From contig JBCCXT010000001.1 of assembly GCA_039191215.1 (NCBI GenBank), positions 71,437-135,436 on the forward strand: a stretch of 64,000 nt of DNA, given 5' to 3'. This document shows, piece after piece, positions 33,994-43,659 of the stretch. Every line of letters begins with the position of its first letter. Position 1 is the stretch's first letter. The position numbers and the translations under genes are program-made. Under the pieces are notes generated by a model. The model did no database searches. It had not been told where the DNA came from and saw only the letters and a list, made by a program, of their open reading frames with translations. This DNA comes from HKCCE3408 sp039191215. Its GTDB lineage: Bacteria > Pseudomonadota > Alphaproteobacteria > Rhodobacterales > Rhodobacteraceae.

Positions 33994-35835
33994 ATGTTGC
34001 GCCTCGACAATATCGGCTATTCGGTCGACGGGCGGCCTCTGTTTGAGGGCGCATCGGCGACGATTCCGGCTGGCCACAAGGTGGGTCTTGTTGGGCGAAA
34101 CGGCGCGGGCAAGACCACGCTTTTCCGCCTGATCCGGGGCGAATTGACGCTCGATGACGGCGCCATTTCCCTGCCATCACGCGCCAGGATGGGCGGCGTT
34201 AGCCAAGAGGTTCCCTCCTCCGAGACATCGCTGTTGGACACTGTCCTGGCAGCCGATGAGGAACGTGTCGCCCTGTTGGCGGAGCAAAGCGATGACCCGG
34301 CGCGGATCGCGGACGTGCAGGCGCGGTTGCAAGCAATCGACGCCTGGTCGGCCGAGGCGCGGGCCGCGACCATCCTAAAAGGTTTGGGCTTCACGCAATC
34401 CGAACAGGCCCTGCCGTGCAGCGCCTTTTCAGGCGGCTGGCGGATGCGCGTGGCGCTGGCCGGCGTGCTGTTTTCTGCGCCCGATCTGCTGCTGTTGGAC
34501 GAGCCGACCAACTACCTTGACCTTGAAGGGGCGCTTTGGCTTGAAAATTATTTGGCGCGGTATCCGCACACCGTGCTGATCATCAGCCATGATCGCGGGC
34601 TTTTGAACCGCGCCGTGGGCCACATCCTACATCTCAACGACCGTAAGCTGGCGCTTTACGCAGGCGGCTATGACACTTTCGCGCGGACACGGGCCGAACA
34701 GCGCGCCGTGCAATCTGCGATGGCCAAGAAGCAAGCGGCGCGCCGCGCCCATCTGCAGAGCTTTGTCGATCGCTTCCGCGCCAAGGCATCCAAGGCCAAA
34801 CAGGCGCAAAGCCGCGTCAAGATGCTCGAAAAAATGGATACGATCCGTGCCCCCGAAGATGCCGCACGCACCGTTTTTACCTTCCCCGCGCCAGAGGCGC
34901 TTTCGCCGCCGATCCTGACGCTTGACGGGGCCGCGGTGGGCTATGACGGCCCGCCCGTTCTGCGGCGGCTGAACCTGCGGATCGACCAGGATGATCGCAT
35001 CGCATTGCTGGGCCGCAATGGAGAGGGCAAATCCACCCTGTCCAAGCTGTTAGCAGACAAGCTTAAGTCTTCAGAGGGCCATATCGTGCGCGCGGGCAAG
35101 CTGCGCATCGGCTATTTTGCCCAGCACCAGGTTGATGAGCTGCATCTCGATGAAACGCCGCTTGATCATATCCGCCGCGAACGCCCGCTTGAGGCACCAT
35201 CGAAACTGCGCGCAAGGCTGGCCGGATTTGGCCTCGGCGAGGCGCAGGCAGAGACGGTGGTGGCGCGCCTCTCCGGCGGGCAGAAAGCACGCCTGTCGCT
35301 TCTGCTGGCGACCCTTGATGCACCCCAGATGCTGATTTTGGATGAACCGACGAACCACCTCGATATCGAAAGCCGAGAGGCCCTGGTGGAGGCGTTGACC
35401 GAATATGATGGTGCCGTCATCCTGGTCAGCCATGACATGCACCTGTTGCGGCTTGTGGCAGATCGGCTTTGGCTGGTCAAAGACGGCAGCGTGACGCCGT
35501 ATGAAGAGGATTTGGACGCCTATCGCAGCCTGTTGCTGAAGGGTGAGGAACGACCCGTAAAGCCGCAGAAAAACGTCGAAAAACGGCTGGGCCGGGCGGA
35601 TGTGGAGACGCTACGATCTGAGGTCAAGAAATGTGAGGCCCGGCTCGAAAAGATCGACGGGATGCGCGACAAGCTGGTCTCAAAACTCGCCGATCCCGCG
35701 CTTTATGAGGATGGCCGCGCGGGCGAGTTACAGACCTGGCAGAGAAAGTACGCCGAGGTGATGGAAGGCCTGGAGAAGGCCGAGGCGCTGTGGCTACGCG
35801 CGCAGGAAAAGCTCGACTCGGCTGAACGTGTCTAA
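33994..35835 (+). CDS. ABC-F family ATPase (YheS/Uup type)
   Basis: A 613-residue protein of two fused ABC domains without membrane segments. Domain 1: Walker A GRNGAGKTT, signature FSGGWRMRVALAG, Walker B LLLLDEPTNYLDLE. A charged linker (about residues 225-300) follows. Domain 2: GRNGEGKST, LSGGQKARLSLLLA, LILDEPTNHLDIE. The C-terminus (about 520-613) is a coiled coil. Such proteins act on the ribosome, resolving stalled translation. The first signature lacks the standard Q, as is common in this subgroup. Confidence 0.93.
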   Translation: MLRLDNIGYSVDGRPLFEGASATIPAGHKVGLVGRNGAGKTTLFRLIRGELTLDDGAISLPSRARMGGVSQEVPSSETSLLDTVLAADEERVALLAEQSDDPARIADVQARLQAIDAWSAEARAATILKGLGFTQSEQALPCSAFSGGWRMRVALAGVLFSAPDLLLLDEPTNYLDLEGALWLENYLARYPHTVLIISHDRGLLNRAVGHILHLNDRKLALYAGGYDTFARTRAEQRAVQSAMAKKQAARRAHLQSFVDRFRAKASKAKQAQSRVKMLEKMDTIRAPEDAARTVFTFPAPEALSPPILTLDGAAVGYDGPPVLRRLNLRIDQDDRIALLGRNGEGKSTLSKLLADKLKSSEGHIVRAGKLRIGYFAQHQVDELHLDETPLDHIRRERPLEAPSKLRARLAGFGLGEAQAETVVARLSGGQKARLSLLLATLDAPQMLILDEPTNHLDIESREALVEALTEYDGAVILVSHDMHLLRLVADRLWLVKDGSVTPYEEDLDAYRSLLLKGEERPVKPQKNVEKRLGRADVETLRSEVKKCEARLEKIDGMRDKLVSKLADPALYEDGRAGELQTWQRKYAEVMEGLEKAEALWLRAQEKLDSAERV

Positions 35836-35941
35836 TGCTCAAACCGACGTTTTCCGCCGACCGTCGCGCGACGACCCGTCGGCGCGCGCTCTACCACGCT
35901 CAGCGCTTGCCAGCTCGGCGCCGATGTGATGAGCCCGCATA

Positions 35942-36550
35942 ATGGATTTGGCTTTGGCCCTACCCGCCTTCGTGGCGCTTTTTGTTGTGATCGACCCGGT
36001 CGGCCTCGCACCACTTTTTGTCGCCCTGACCTCGGGCATGGTGCCGCGCGCCCGGCGGGCCGTCGCGCTGCGGGCCGTCTGCGTGGCCATGGCAATCTTG
36101 CTGCTGTTTGGACTGGCCGGCGAAGCAGTGCTCAATTTCCTCGGCATCTCCATGCCCGCTTTTCGCATCGCCGGCGGCATCTTGCTGTTTCTAACCGCGC
36201 TTGACATGCTTTTCGAACGCCGCACCGAACGCCGTGAAGGCCAGGCCCAATCGGCTCATGATCCGGCCGTCTTTCCGCTCGCTATCCCGCTGATCGCAGG
36301 TCCGGGCGCGATTGCGGCGATGATCCTGTTGACCGGGCAGAGCACGACCACGCTGGATCTGGTCTTGATCCACCTGGTCATGGCGGCGGTTTTGGCCTGT
36401 GTGTTGATACTGTTTTTCCTGGCCTCCCCGCTGGAAACCCTGCTGGGTCGCACCGGTATCGTTGTTGTCACACGCCTTTTGGGCATGCTTTTGGCTGCAC
36501 TTTCGGTACAGTTTGTCATCGACGGGCTGCGTGATTTGCAGGTGATTTAA
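35942..36550 (+). CDS. MarC family integral membrane protein
   Basis: A 202-residue protein with six predicted helices: ALPAFVALFVVIDPVGLAPLFVALTSGM at the start, FLGISMPAFRIAGGILLFLTALDMLF, and AIPLIAGPGAIAAMILL near residue 118. The family is named after MarC; its transport function remains unproven. It begins 106 bases after the ABC-F gene and 38 bases before the protease gene. Confidence 0.9.
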   Translation: MDLALALPAFVALFVVIDPVGLAPLFVALTSGMVPRARRAVALRAVCVAMAILLLFGLAGEAVLNFLGISMPAFRIAGGILLFLTALDMLFERRTERREGQAQSAHDPAVFPLAIPLIAGPGAIAAMILLTGQSTTTLDLVLIHLVMAAVLACVLILFFLASPLETLLGRTGIVVVTRLLGMLLAALSVQFVIDGLRDLQVI

Positions 36551-36588
36551 ATCAATTGAGTCCTTATGTCTGGGCCAGGAGGCTGCGC

Positions 36589-37170
36589 ATGGAAACAATC
36601 GACACCGACAACCTGATCTATCTGAGCGCTTTTTTGGTGCTGATTGGCGGCAGCTATCTGCTGTCACAGCGGCGAAATATCGGCCAGGTCATGCGACATG
36701 CGGGCGTTTGGGTGCTGATTTTTCTCGGCGCGATCCTGGCGGTTGCGGCATGGGAAGATATCAGCGGTGCGGTCACATCGCGGGCAACGGTCTCCCAAGA
36801 CGGCTCAGAGATCCGCGTCCCGCGTTCCGTGGACGGACATTATTACCTTACCCTGGAGGTTAATGGAGCCGCGACCCGGTTTGTCGTCGATACCGGCGCA
36901 ACTGATATTGTGCTGACCCAGGAGGATGCCGAAAAGGCCGGTATTGCACGCGACAGCCTGGTTTTTGCAGGCCGCGCCCAGACGGCAAATGGTGTCGTGG
37001 AGACGGCGCCTGTGCGGCTTGAAAGCGTAGCCATCGGTCCCGTGGTCGATCGCAATGTGCGCGCGATTGTCAATGGGGGCGATTTGCATGAAAGCCTGTT
37101 GGGCATGGGATATCTGGATCGCTTCGGCACGATAATGATCCAGGACGGAGAGTTGATCCTGCGGCGCTGA
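36589..37170 (+). CDS. Retropepsin-like aspartic protease (TIGR02281-type, clan AA)
   Basis: A 193-residue protein starting at ATG 36589 behind AGGAGG. Two hydrophobic segments (about residues 8-25 and 37-57) anchor it, and a periplasmic single-domain aspartyl protease follows. The catalytic motif FVVDTGATDIVLT is at about residues 100-112, and LLGMGYLDRF is the family's second conserved segment. Such proteins probably dimerise. Substrate unknown. Convergent with holC, 14 bases away. Confidence 0.88.
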   Translation: METIDTDNLIYLSAFLVLIGGSYLLSQRRNIGQVMRHAGVWVLIFLGAILAVAAWEDISGAVTSRATVSQDGSEIRVPRSVDGHYYLTLEVNGAATRFVVDTGATDIVLTQEDAEKAGIARDSLVFAGRAQTANGVVETAPVRLESVAIGPVVDRNVRAIVNGGDLHESLLGMGYLDRFGTIMIQDGELILRR

Positions 37171-37184
37171 GCCCACGCGCGGTC

Positions 37185-37655
37185 TCAGGCCGGATTGCTT
37201 TCGGCCTTCATCTCCCACTTGCCGCCCTCTTCTGACCAATACTTGGCAGCCAATCCTGCGCCAGTCAGTGCCCGCCATTGCGCGCGCGCGCCTTCGACCG
37301 CATGCGGGTCGTGGCCATCAAAAAGGATCATCGCACGTGTGAGCGAGCGCAGCTCATCGGCGTCAAGATCAGCACCATCGACACTGAACAAAGCATGGGG
37401 GCCATTCGGCACCGCGCGGTGCTCGGTTGTCAGCAGGATCGGTTGCAGCGCGTCATGCGGCCCACCCGCCAGACCATGCGGCAAAAACCCCTCCTCCGGC
37501 CGCAGCCAGAGCTGTTCGTCAAGCTTTGCAAGTGCCGCGCTGTCGCGCCCGCGCACAACCACGCGCCAGCCCACTGCCAGAGATTTTTCCAGCAAAATCC
37601 GGAGCGTGACGTCCAGCGGCTGCCGCGTCAGGTGGTAAAAATAGGCCTCGCTCAT
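37185..37655 (-). CDS. holC: DNA polymerase III, chi subunit
   Basis: A 156-residue protein matching HolC: YFYHLTRQPLDVTLRILLEKSLAVGWRVVVRG, LDEQLWLRPEEGFLPHGLAGG and PILLTTE. Chi links the clamp loader with SSB at the replication fork. It overlaps pepA by 4 bases (ATGA), a pairing seen across proteobacteria. Confidence 0.93.
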   Translation of the reverse strand: MSEAYFYHLTRQPLDVTLRILLEKSLAVGWRVVVRGRDSAALAKLDEQLWLRPEEGFLPHGLAGGPHDALQPILLTTEHRAVPNGPHALFSVDGADLDADELRSLTRAMILFDGHDPHAVEGARAQWRALTGAGLAAKYWSEEGGKWEMKAESNPA

Positions 37656-39121
37656 TCGGCCTCATACCCGTCGCGCACCAGTTGATCGAGCGCGGCCACC
37701 CCCCAACCGGTTGCCCCTTTCGGTGCCATCGCCGTGGCCGATTTCACATGCGCAACGCCCGCGATGTCGAGATGGATCCAGGGCATTTCATCTTTGATGA
37801 AGCGTTGCAGGAATTGCGCCGCCGTGATCGACCCGGCCGCCCGACCGCCGACATTCTTCATATCGGCAATGTCGGATTTCAACTGTTTGTCATAGGCCGC
37901 ACCAAGCGGCATGCGCCAGGCGCCTTCACCCGTTGTGGCGGCTGCTTTCAGGAAAGCCGCACAGAAGTCGTCATTGTTGGAAAAGACACCGGCATTTTCA
38001 TGCCCCAGGCCAATGATAATGGCCCCTGTCAGTGTGGCCAGATCGACGATGCCTTTCGGGGCAAATTTCTCCTGCGCGTACCAAAGCACGTCGGCCAGGA
38101 CGAGCCGGCCCTCGGCATCGGTGTTGATCACTTCAACCGTGTCGCCTTTCATCGATTTGACGACATCGCCGGGCCGTTGCGCGCGCCCGTCGGGCATGTT
38201 TTCGACCAGGCCCACGAGACCCACGACATTGGCCTTGGCTTTCCGCAGCGCAAGCGTGCGCATGACGCCTGCGACAACACCCGCGCCACCCATATCCATC
38301 GTCATGTCTTCCATGCCGCCGGCGGGTTTGAGGCTGATCCCGCCTGTGTCAAACACCACCCCCTTGCCGACAAGTGCCAACGGCGCCTCGTCACCCCCGC
38401 CTTTGTGCTGCATGACGACCACCTTGGACGGGCTCTCAGAGCCCATGCCGACGGCCAGAAGCGTGCGCATGCCGAGCTTTTCAAGCTCCGGCTCTTCGAG
38501 GATCTCAACCTCAAGGCCAAGCTCACCCATGGCCGCAAGACGCGCGGCAAAATCGTCTGTGGTCAGGATGTTAGAGGGCTCATTGACCAGATCACGGGTG
38601 AAGAAGACCCCTTCGGCGAGCGCTGCCATCGGTGCGGCCTCCGCGGCGGCATCCTCGGGCGATTTACAGTGGATCGCCGCGCCTTTGCGGGCCACTTCGT
38701 CGTCGGTTTTGTGGTCCTCAAACGCGTAGTTGCGCACCGCAAGCCCGAATGACAGGTCGGCCACTTTCGCCAGGCTTCCGGCATAAATAGTCAGCGCGTC
38801 TTTGCCTTTGAACTTGGCCAATTCCGCCCCGGCCGCCCGGGCATTGGCGGATGGAGCACGGCGGCCAAGTTTCAATACCATCACGGCCGTTGCAGCAAGC
38901 CCCGTGGGATAGTTCAGGCTGATCCCGTCGCCCTCTTTCAGTTTGCCCCACTTGTCGCTTTCCAAGAGCCGCGCCACCGCGCCCTTGGTCTGCCGATTGA
39001 CGCGCCGTGCGGCCAGATCGAGCGTGCCTTCTGGCGTCACAATCACCGCGATGCGGCCAGCCTGATCGGCCAGGCCATCAAGGTCGGTTTCCAGAAAGTC
39101 GATAGAGATCGGCGTGGTCAT
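37652..39121 (-). CDS. pepA: Leucyl aminopeptidase (M17 family)
   Basis: A 489-residue cytosolic aminopeptidase. The two-metal centre residues are in VGKGVVFDTGGISLKPAGGMEDMTMDMGGAG (Lys, two Asp) and NTDAEGRLVLADVL (Asp, Glu; catalytic Arg). The N-terminal macro-like domain covers residues 1-165. Works as a hexamer to release N-terminal residues in peptide turnover. First gene of the pepA-holC operon, divergent from lptF. Confidence 0.95.
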   Translation of the reverse strand: MTTPISIDFLETDLDGLADQAGRIAVIVTPEGTLDLAARRVNRQTKGAVARLLESDKWGKLKEGDGISLNYPTGLAATAVMVLKLGRRAPSANARAAGAELAKFKGKDALTIYAGSLAKVADLSFGLAVRNYAFEDHKTDDEVARKGAAIHCKSPEDAAAEAAPMAALAEGVFFTRDLVNEPSNILTTDDFAARLAAMGELGLEVEILEEPELEKLGMRTLLAVGMGSESPSKVVVMQHKGGGDEAPLALVGKGVVFDTGGISLKPAGGMEDMTMDMGGAGVVAGVMRTLALRKAKANVVGLVGLVENMPDGRAQRPGDVVKSMKGDTVEVINTDAEGRLVLADVLWYAQEKFAPKGIVDLATLTGAIIIGLGHENAGVFSNNDDFCAAFLKAAATTGEGAWRMPLGAAYDKQLKSDIADMKNVGGRAAGSITAAQFLQRFIKDEMPWIHLDIAGVAHVKSATAMAPKGATGWGVAALDQLVRDGYEAE

Positions 39122-39259
39122 GGGGTTCTCCGCGGGAATGGGCCTGGGCCAAAGCCTAGTGCGCCACCCGGCAATTGACCAGTGACCCCTTCTCGACCCC
39201 GGCGCGATCCGCTAGACCTATGCTAACTGGGGGTAACAAGAGCTGAAGGGCCGGGCGCA

Positions 39260-40384
39260 TTGGGGCGATACGACCGCTATATTCTGTCGCAGCTATTGGT
39301 GCTTTTTGGCTTTTTCAGCCTGGTGCTGATCTCGGTCTATTGGATCAATCAGGCGGTCGATCTGTTTGATGCGCTGCTGGCCGATGGGCAGAATGTGGCG
39401 GTGTTTGTGGAATTTGCCGCACTTAGCCTGCCGCAAATCATGTTGCTGGTCTTGCCGGTCAGTGCCTTTGTGGCCGTGATCTACATCTTCAACCGGATGA
39501 TCTCTGAATCAGAACTGGTCGTTTTGCAGACTGCAGGCCTGGGTCCGCTGCGTCTGTTGCGCCCGGTGATCGGCTTTGGACTTATGCTGGCCGCCCTGAT
39601 CGGTGTATCGGCCCATGTGCTGACGCCTTCGGCTAGGGCGCAATTCAACGACCGCTCCGATCAGGTCAGCCAGGACCTCAGCGCGCGCTTCCTGCGCGCC
39701 GGTGAATTTCTGCATCCAACCAGCGGGCTAACCGTGTTCATCCGCGAGATCACCGAGATCGGCGAATTTCGCGATGTTTTCCTGCAGGACCGAACCGATG
39801 ACGCCGATGAGACGACCTATACCGCCGAACGCGCCCTGCTGGTTCTGGCCGATGCCGGCCCGCGCTTGGTGATGTTTGACGGCTTTGCCCAAGCCCATGA
39901 CCCCGATACGGGGCGCCTGGCCGTCGTCCAGTTTGACGATTTCACCTATGATCTGGCCGGGCTGATTGCGGCACCGACCGACCGCAGCCGAGACATTCGC
40001 GAGCTTGGCACGGGACTATTGCTAACCGCCAATCGATCCGAGGCAGCAGCCTACGGGGCCACCGTGGCCCAGATGCGGTTTGTCGCCCATGACCGGATCG
40101 TAAAATCGCTCTTTGCGTTTTTCATCCCGCTGATCGGCGCCGCGGCATTGATGACGGGGACATTTTCGCGCTTTGGCGTCTGGCCGCAGATCCTGATGGC
40201 TGTGGGGCTTATGGTGCCGCTTCAGATGAGCTGGAATTTCACCTCCACCTTTGCACAGCGTGATCCGACCTTCATGTGGCTGGCCTATGTCCAGCCCTTC
40301 GCAGCGGCAGCCACAACCATCATCCTGATCACGCTGGCCATGCGGCGGCGGCCCGCCCCGTCGGCGCACGAGGCGCCGGCATGA
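39260..40384 (+). CDS. lptF: LPS export ABC transporter permease LptF
   Basis: A 374-residue inner-membrane permease of the YjgP/YjgQ family with helices at about 10-35, 55-80, 100-120 and three near the C-terminus, and a periplasmic beta-jellyroll between about 135 and 265. It opens with the family-typical GRYDRYILSQL, with TTG 39260 as start and GAAGGG upstream. With LptG and LptB it pulls LPS from the inner membrane. It overlaps lptG by ATGA. Confidence 0.94.
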   Translation: MGRYDRYILSQLLVLFGFFSLVLISVYWINQAVDLFDALLADGQNVAVFVEFAALSLPQIMLLVLPVSAFVAVIYIFNRMISESELVVLQTAGLGPLRLLRPVIGFGLMLAALIGVSAHVLTPSARAQFNDRSDQVSQDLSARFLRAGEFLHPTSGLTVFIREITEIGEFRDVFLQDRTDDADETTYTAERALLVLADAGPRLVMFDGFAQAHDPDTGRLAVVQFDDFTYDLAGLIAAPTDRSRDIRELGTGLLLTANRSEAAAYGATVAQMRFVAHDRIVKSLFAFFIPLIGAAALMTGTFSRFGVWPQILMAVGLMVPLQMSWNFTSTFAQRDPTFMWLAYVQPFAAAATTIILITLAMRRRPAPSAHEAPA

Positions 40385-41478
40385 TCCTGCATGTCTATAT
40401 CGCGCGTCGCTTTTTGCGGGCATTTGGCATCGTGCTGGCGGTTTTTGTGTCGATCCTGCTGCCGATTGATCTGGCCGAGCAAATCCGCCGCGTCGGCGAC
40501 ACCGAACGCCCCGTGGCCGCGGCCCTTGAGCTGAGCCTTTTGAACCTACCCGGCATGCTCTACGAGATGCTGCCGCTTTTTATCATGATCGCGACGCTTT
40601 TTTTGTTTTTGGGCCTAGCGCGCACAAGTGAGCTGGTTGTGGTGCGATCCTCGGGCCGGTCGGCGCTGCGCCAGACGATGTCACCGGTGGTGGTGGCGAT
40701 TTGCCTGGGGATTGTCGGCGTCACCGTGATCAACCCCATCGTCGCCGCGACAGAACGGCAATACGAGACCCGGATTGCCGCGTTCCGGTCCGGCGAGGCG
40801 CGCACGCTGTCGGTCTCGGCCGAAGGGCTGTGGCTGCGCCAGGGCAGCGATCAGGGCCAGACCGTGATCCGGGCAACAAGCGCCAACGGCAACGGCACGA
40901 TCCTGCGCGAGGCGAGCTTTTTTGTCTATGGCGCGGGCGGCCAAATCAGCGAGCGGATCGACGCCGAAGAGGCCCGTTTGACGCGCGGCGCTTGGGAGAT
41001 GACCAACGTCAAGCGCTGGCCGCTTGCGGGCAGCGACAATCCAGAAGGTTCGGCCGTAAGCCAGGCAAACTACGCGCTGGCCTCATCGCTGACCGCTGAG
41101 CAGATCCGCGACAGTTTCGGCCGCCCTCAAACCGTGCCGATCTATGAGTTGCCAGGCTTTATCAATGATCTAAACCGGGCGGGATTTGCTGCGCTCACGC
41201 ATCGTGTTTGGCTACAAATCGAGCTCAGCAACCCGCTGATGCTGGCCGCGATGGTCCTAATTGGGGCGGGCTTTACGATGCGCCACACCCGGTTCGGACG
41301 CACAGGTTTGATGGTCCTGTCGGCGATCTTGCTGGGCTTTGGCGTCTTTTTTGTACGCAACTTCGCCCAGGTTCTGGGTGAGACAGCGCAACTGCCGATC
41401 GCATTGGTCGCTTGGGCGCCGCCTGCGGCCGCGATCTTGCTTGCCCTGGGCCTGTTGCTGCACACGGAGGACGGTTAG
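40381..41478 (+). CDS. lptG: LPS export ABC transporter permease LptG
   Basis: A 365-residue partner of LptF with the same plan: HVYIARRFLRAFGIVLAVFVSILLPIDL, LPGMLYEMLPLFIMIATLFLFLGLARTSELVVVRSSG (coupling helix) and a last block NPLMLAAMVLIGAGFTMRH. Start at ATG 40381 in the lptF stop. Its TAG overlaps the GTG start of lptD by one base. Confidence 0.94.
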   Translation: MILHVYIARRFLRAFGIVLAVFVSILLPIDLAEQIRRVGDTERPVAAALELSLLNLPGMLYEMLPLFIMIATLFLFLGLARTSELVVVRSSGRSALRQTMSPVVVAICLGIVGVTVINPIVAATERQYETRIAAFRSGEARTLSVSAEGLWLRQGSDQGQTVIRATSANGNGTILREASFFVYGAGGQISERIDAEEARLTRGAWEMTNVKRWPLAGSDNPEGSAVSQANYALASSLTAEQIRDSFGRPQTVPIYELPGFINDLNRAGFAALTHRVWLQIELSNPLMLAAMVLIGAGFTMRHTRFGRTGLMVLSAILLGFGVFFVRNFAQVLGETAQLPIALVAWAPPAAAILLALGLLLHTEDG

Positions 41479-43622
41479 TGGCCCGGGCAGCAAGCCTTAT
41501 CCGGGCGGTCTGGACGGGACTGATCTTGGCGCTTTGCGCGGCGCTGCCGTCCGCGGCACAAGAGCTGGGCCCGGCACCTGCCACTTTGATCGCGGACCAA
41601 ATCCGATTTGACGGCCCGTCTGAGACGGTGACGGCCAGCGGCGCGGTTGAGGTCTATTTTGACGGCGCGATCTTGCGCGCGGGCACCATCCGCTACGATG
41701 GCCCGCGCGATCTGTTGACGGTCGAAGGTCCGTTGACGCTGGTCGATCCAAGCGGACGGGCGGTTTTCATCGCGGATTTTGCCACCCTATCGGGCGATCT
41801 TCGCGAAGGTGTCCTGCGCTCTGCCCGCTTGGTCCTGGACCGCCAATTGCAGATCGCGGCAACCGAGATTGACCGCTCCGAGGGGCGCTATACCCAGGCC
41901 TATCAGACGGTCGCCTCAACCTGTGTGGTCTGCGAGGAAAACCCCACCCCGATCTGGGAGATCCGCGCCCGCCGGATCATCCACGACGCCGAGGACCGCA
42001 CGCTTTGGTTCGAAGGTGCGCAGTTTCGCGCCCTGGGCGTACCGCTGGCCTATTTCCCGCGCCTGCGCTTGCCTGACCCGAGCCAAAGCCGCGCGCCGGG
42101 GCTTTTGGTGCCATCCATCATCGGCAATGACCTGTTGGGCACCGGCATAAGCGTGCCGTTTTTTGTCCCGCTCGGCGCGCATCGCGATCTGACGCTTGCG
42201 CCCTATGCAACAAGTGACACCTATTCCGGCCTAGGCCTGCGATACCGCCAGGCTTTCACCCGCGGCTGGGTCGAGCTCGAAGGCCAGCTTTCCTTTGATG
42301 ACCTGACCGAAGACGACATGCGCGGATACGTCTTTGGGTCGGGCTATTTCCAATTGCCGCGGGGGTTTGAGCTCGACTTGCGGCTCGAGGGGGTAAGCGA
42401 TCGTGGATATTTAGCAACCTACGGCATCACTGATGTCGATCGGCTGCAAAGCCAGGCCTTGGTGTCGCGCACCGAGCGTGACGAATACATTGAGGCCGGC
42501 CTGACGGAGTACAATTCGCTCCGTGATGGCGATGACAACCGGACCCTGCCGAACACGATCCTGGACGCCGAATGGACCATTCGCCGCGATCTGGCAGGTG
42601 GGATCGCGCGTCTGGGCTTTAGTACGCATTCGCGCGAGCGTGACGACGGCACCGACATGGTCGGGCGTGACCTGACGCGGATCGGCGCCCGGGCCGATTG
42701 GCGCAGTGATTGGGTGGCTCCGGGCGGGCTGCTGGTGGCGGCTGAAGCAGCCCTTTATGCCGATGTTTTTGCCATCCGCGAAGACAGCACCTTCCAAGAA
42801 ACACAGACGCGGCTGACGCCTCTGGGTGCCGTGGAGCTTTCCTGGCCGCTGGCGCGATTGGGCACAACCGGGGTCAGCCATCTGATCACCCCAACGGTGC
42901 AGCTTGCCTGGTCGGATGCGGACGGGGCGGAGACGCCCAATGGCGACAGTGCGATTGTGTCTTTCGATCAGGCCAATCTCCTGGCACTCAACCGGTTTCC
43001 CGGCGGCGATCGGATCGAAGACGGCGCGCGCATGGCAATGGGTCTGAGCTATGTGCGGACCGACCCGCTTGGCTGGTCGCTTGGCACCACGCTTGGCCGC
43101 ATTTGGCACCAAGAGGATACCGGGCAATTCACCGATGGCTCTGGCCTCAGCGGCGAAGCCTCGGATTGGCTTTGGGCCGTCAACCTGACGCTTGGCCGCG
43201 ACCTTGCCCTCATCAACCGCGCGCTTTTTGATGACGCGTTGAATTTCACCTCAAATGAGGCCGCTTTGCGCTGGACGGGTGCGCGCCATGACCTGACCAG
43301 CACGCTGACATGGCTTGCCGCTGACACCGCCGAGGCCAGGCCCAGTGATACAGCGGAGCTATTTCTGCAGGGCGCCTACGATATCGGCTCGGGCTGGCAA
43401 ACGGATGCCGAATGGCAATATGACTTTGCCGCCAATGACAGCACCCGCGCGGGCTTTGGGCTGAGCTATGCCACCGAGTGCATTGACGTGGCGTTTTCGC
43501 TCTCGCGTCGCTTCACCAGCTCCGCTACCGTGGCGCCGAGCACCGAATTTGACCTCACGGTTGCGCTTAATGGGTTTGGCACAGCACGCGACGGGCGCAG
43601 CCGCGACCGGATTTGCCGTTAA
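41478..43622 (+). CDS. lptD: LPS assembly outer membrane protein LptD
   Basis: A 714-residue outer-membrane protein from GTG 41478. After a signal peptide (about residues 1-27, ending SAAQ) an OstA/LptA-like domain (ADQIRFDGPSETVTASGAVEVYFDG) leads to the beta-barrel, with LptD-specific SRAPGLLVPSIIGNDLLGTGISVPFF. Cysteines at STCVVCEEN and in the C-terminal ECIDVAF and DRICR are placed to form the disulfides needed for LptD-LptE assembly. It inserts LPS in the outer leaflet. Confidence 0.93.
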   Translation: MARAASLIRAVWTGLILALCAALPSAAQELGPAPATLIADQIRFDGPSETVTASGAVEVYFDGAILRAGTIRYDGPRDLLTVEGPLTLVDPSGRAVFIADFATLSGDLREGVLRSARLVLDRQLQIAATEIDRSEGRYTQAYQTVASTCVVCEENPTPIWEIRARRIIHDAEDRTLWFEGAQFRALGVPLAYFPRLRLPDPSQSRAPGLLVPSIIGNDLLGTGISVPFFVPLGAHRDLTLAPYATSDTYSGLGLRYRQAFTRGWVELEGQLSFDDLTEDDMRGYVFGSGYFQLPRGFELDLRLEGVSDRGYLATYGITDVDRLQSQALVSRTERDEYIEAGLTEYNSLRDGDDNRTLPNTILDAEWTIRRDLAGGIARLGFSTHSRERDDGTDMVGRDLTRIGARADWRSDWVAPGGLLVAAEAALYADVFAIREDSTFQETQTRLTPLGAVELSWPLARLGTTGVSHLITPTVQLAWSDADGAETPNGDSAIVSFDQANLLALNRFPGGDRIEDGARMAMGLSYVRTDPLGWSLGTTLGRIWHQEDTGQFTDGSGLSGEASDWLWAVNLTLGRDLALINRALFDDALNFTSNEAALRWTGARHDLTSTLTWLAADTAEARPSDTAELFLQGAYDIGSGWQTDAEWQYDFAANDSTRAGFGLSYATECIDVAFSLSRRFTSSATVAPSTEFDLTVALNGFGTARDGRSRDRICR

Positions 43623-43659
43623 GCCGTGCGGAGGTCCAAAAAAGAACGATGAGGCCCCG

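Noticed and set aside
37682..38752. Plus-strand open frame of 356 codons opposite pepA
   Set aside because: Antisense shadow of a fully conserved aminopeptidase.
39175..39224. TTGACC and TATGCT as an lptF promoter
   Set aside because: The two boxes are 38 bases apart, far from the 16-18 needed, so I do not call a promoter.
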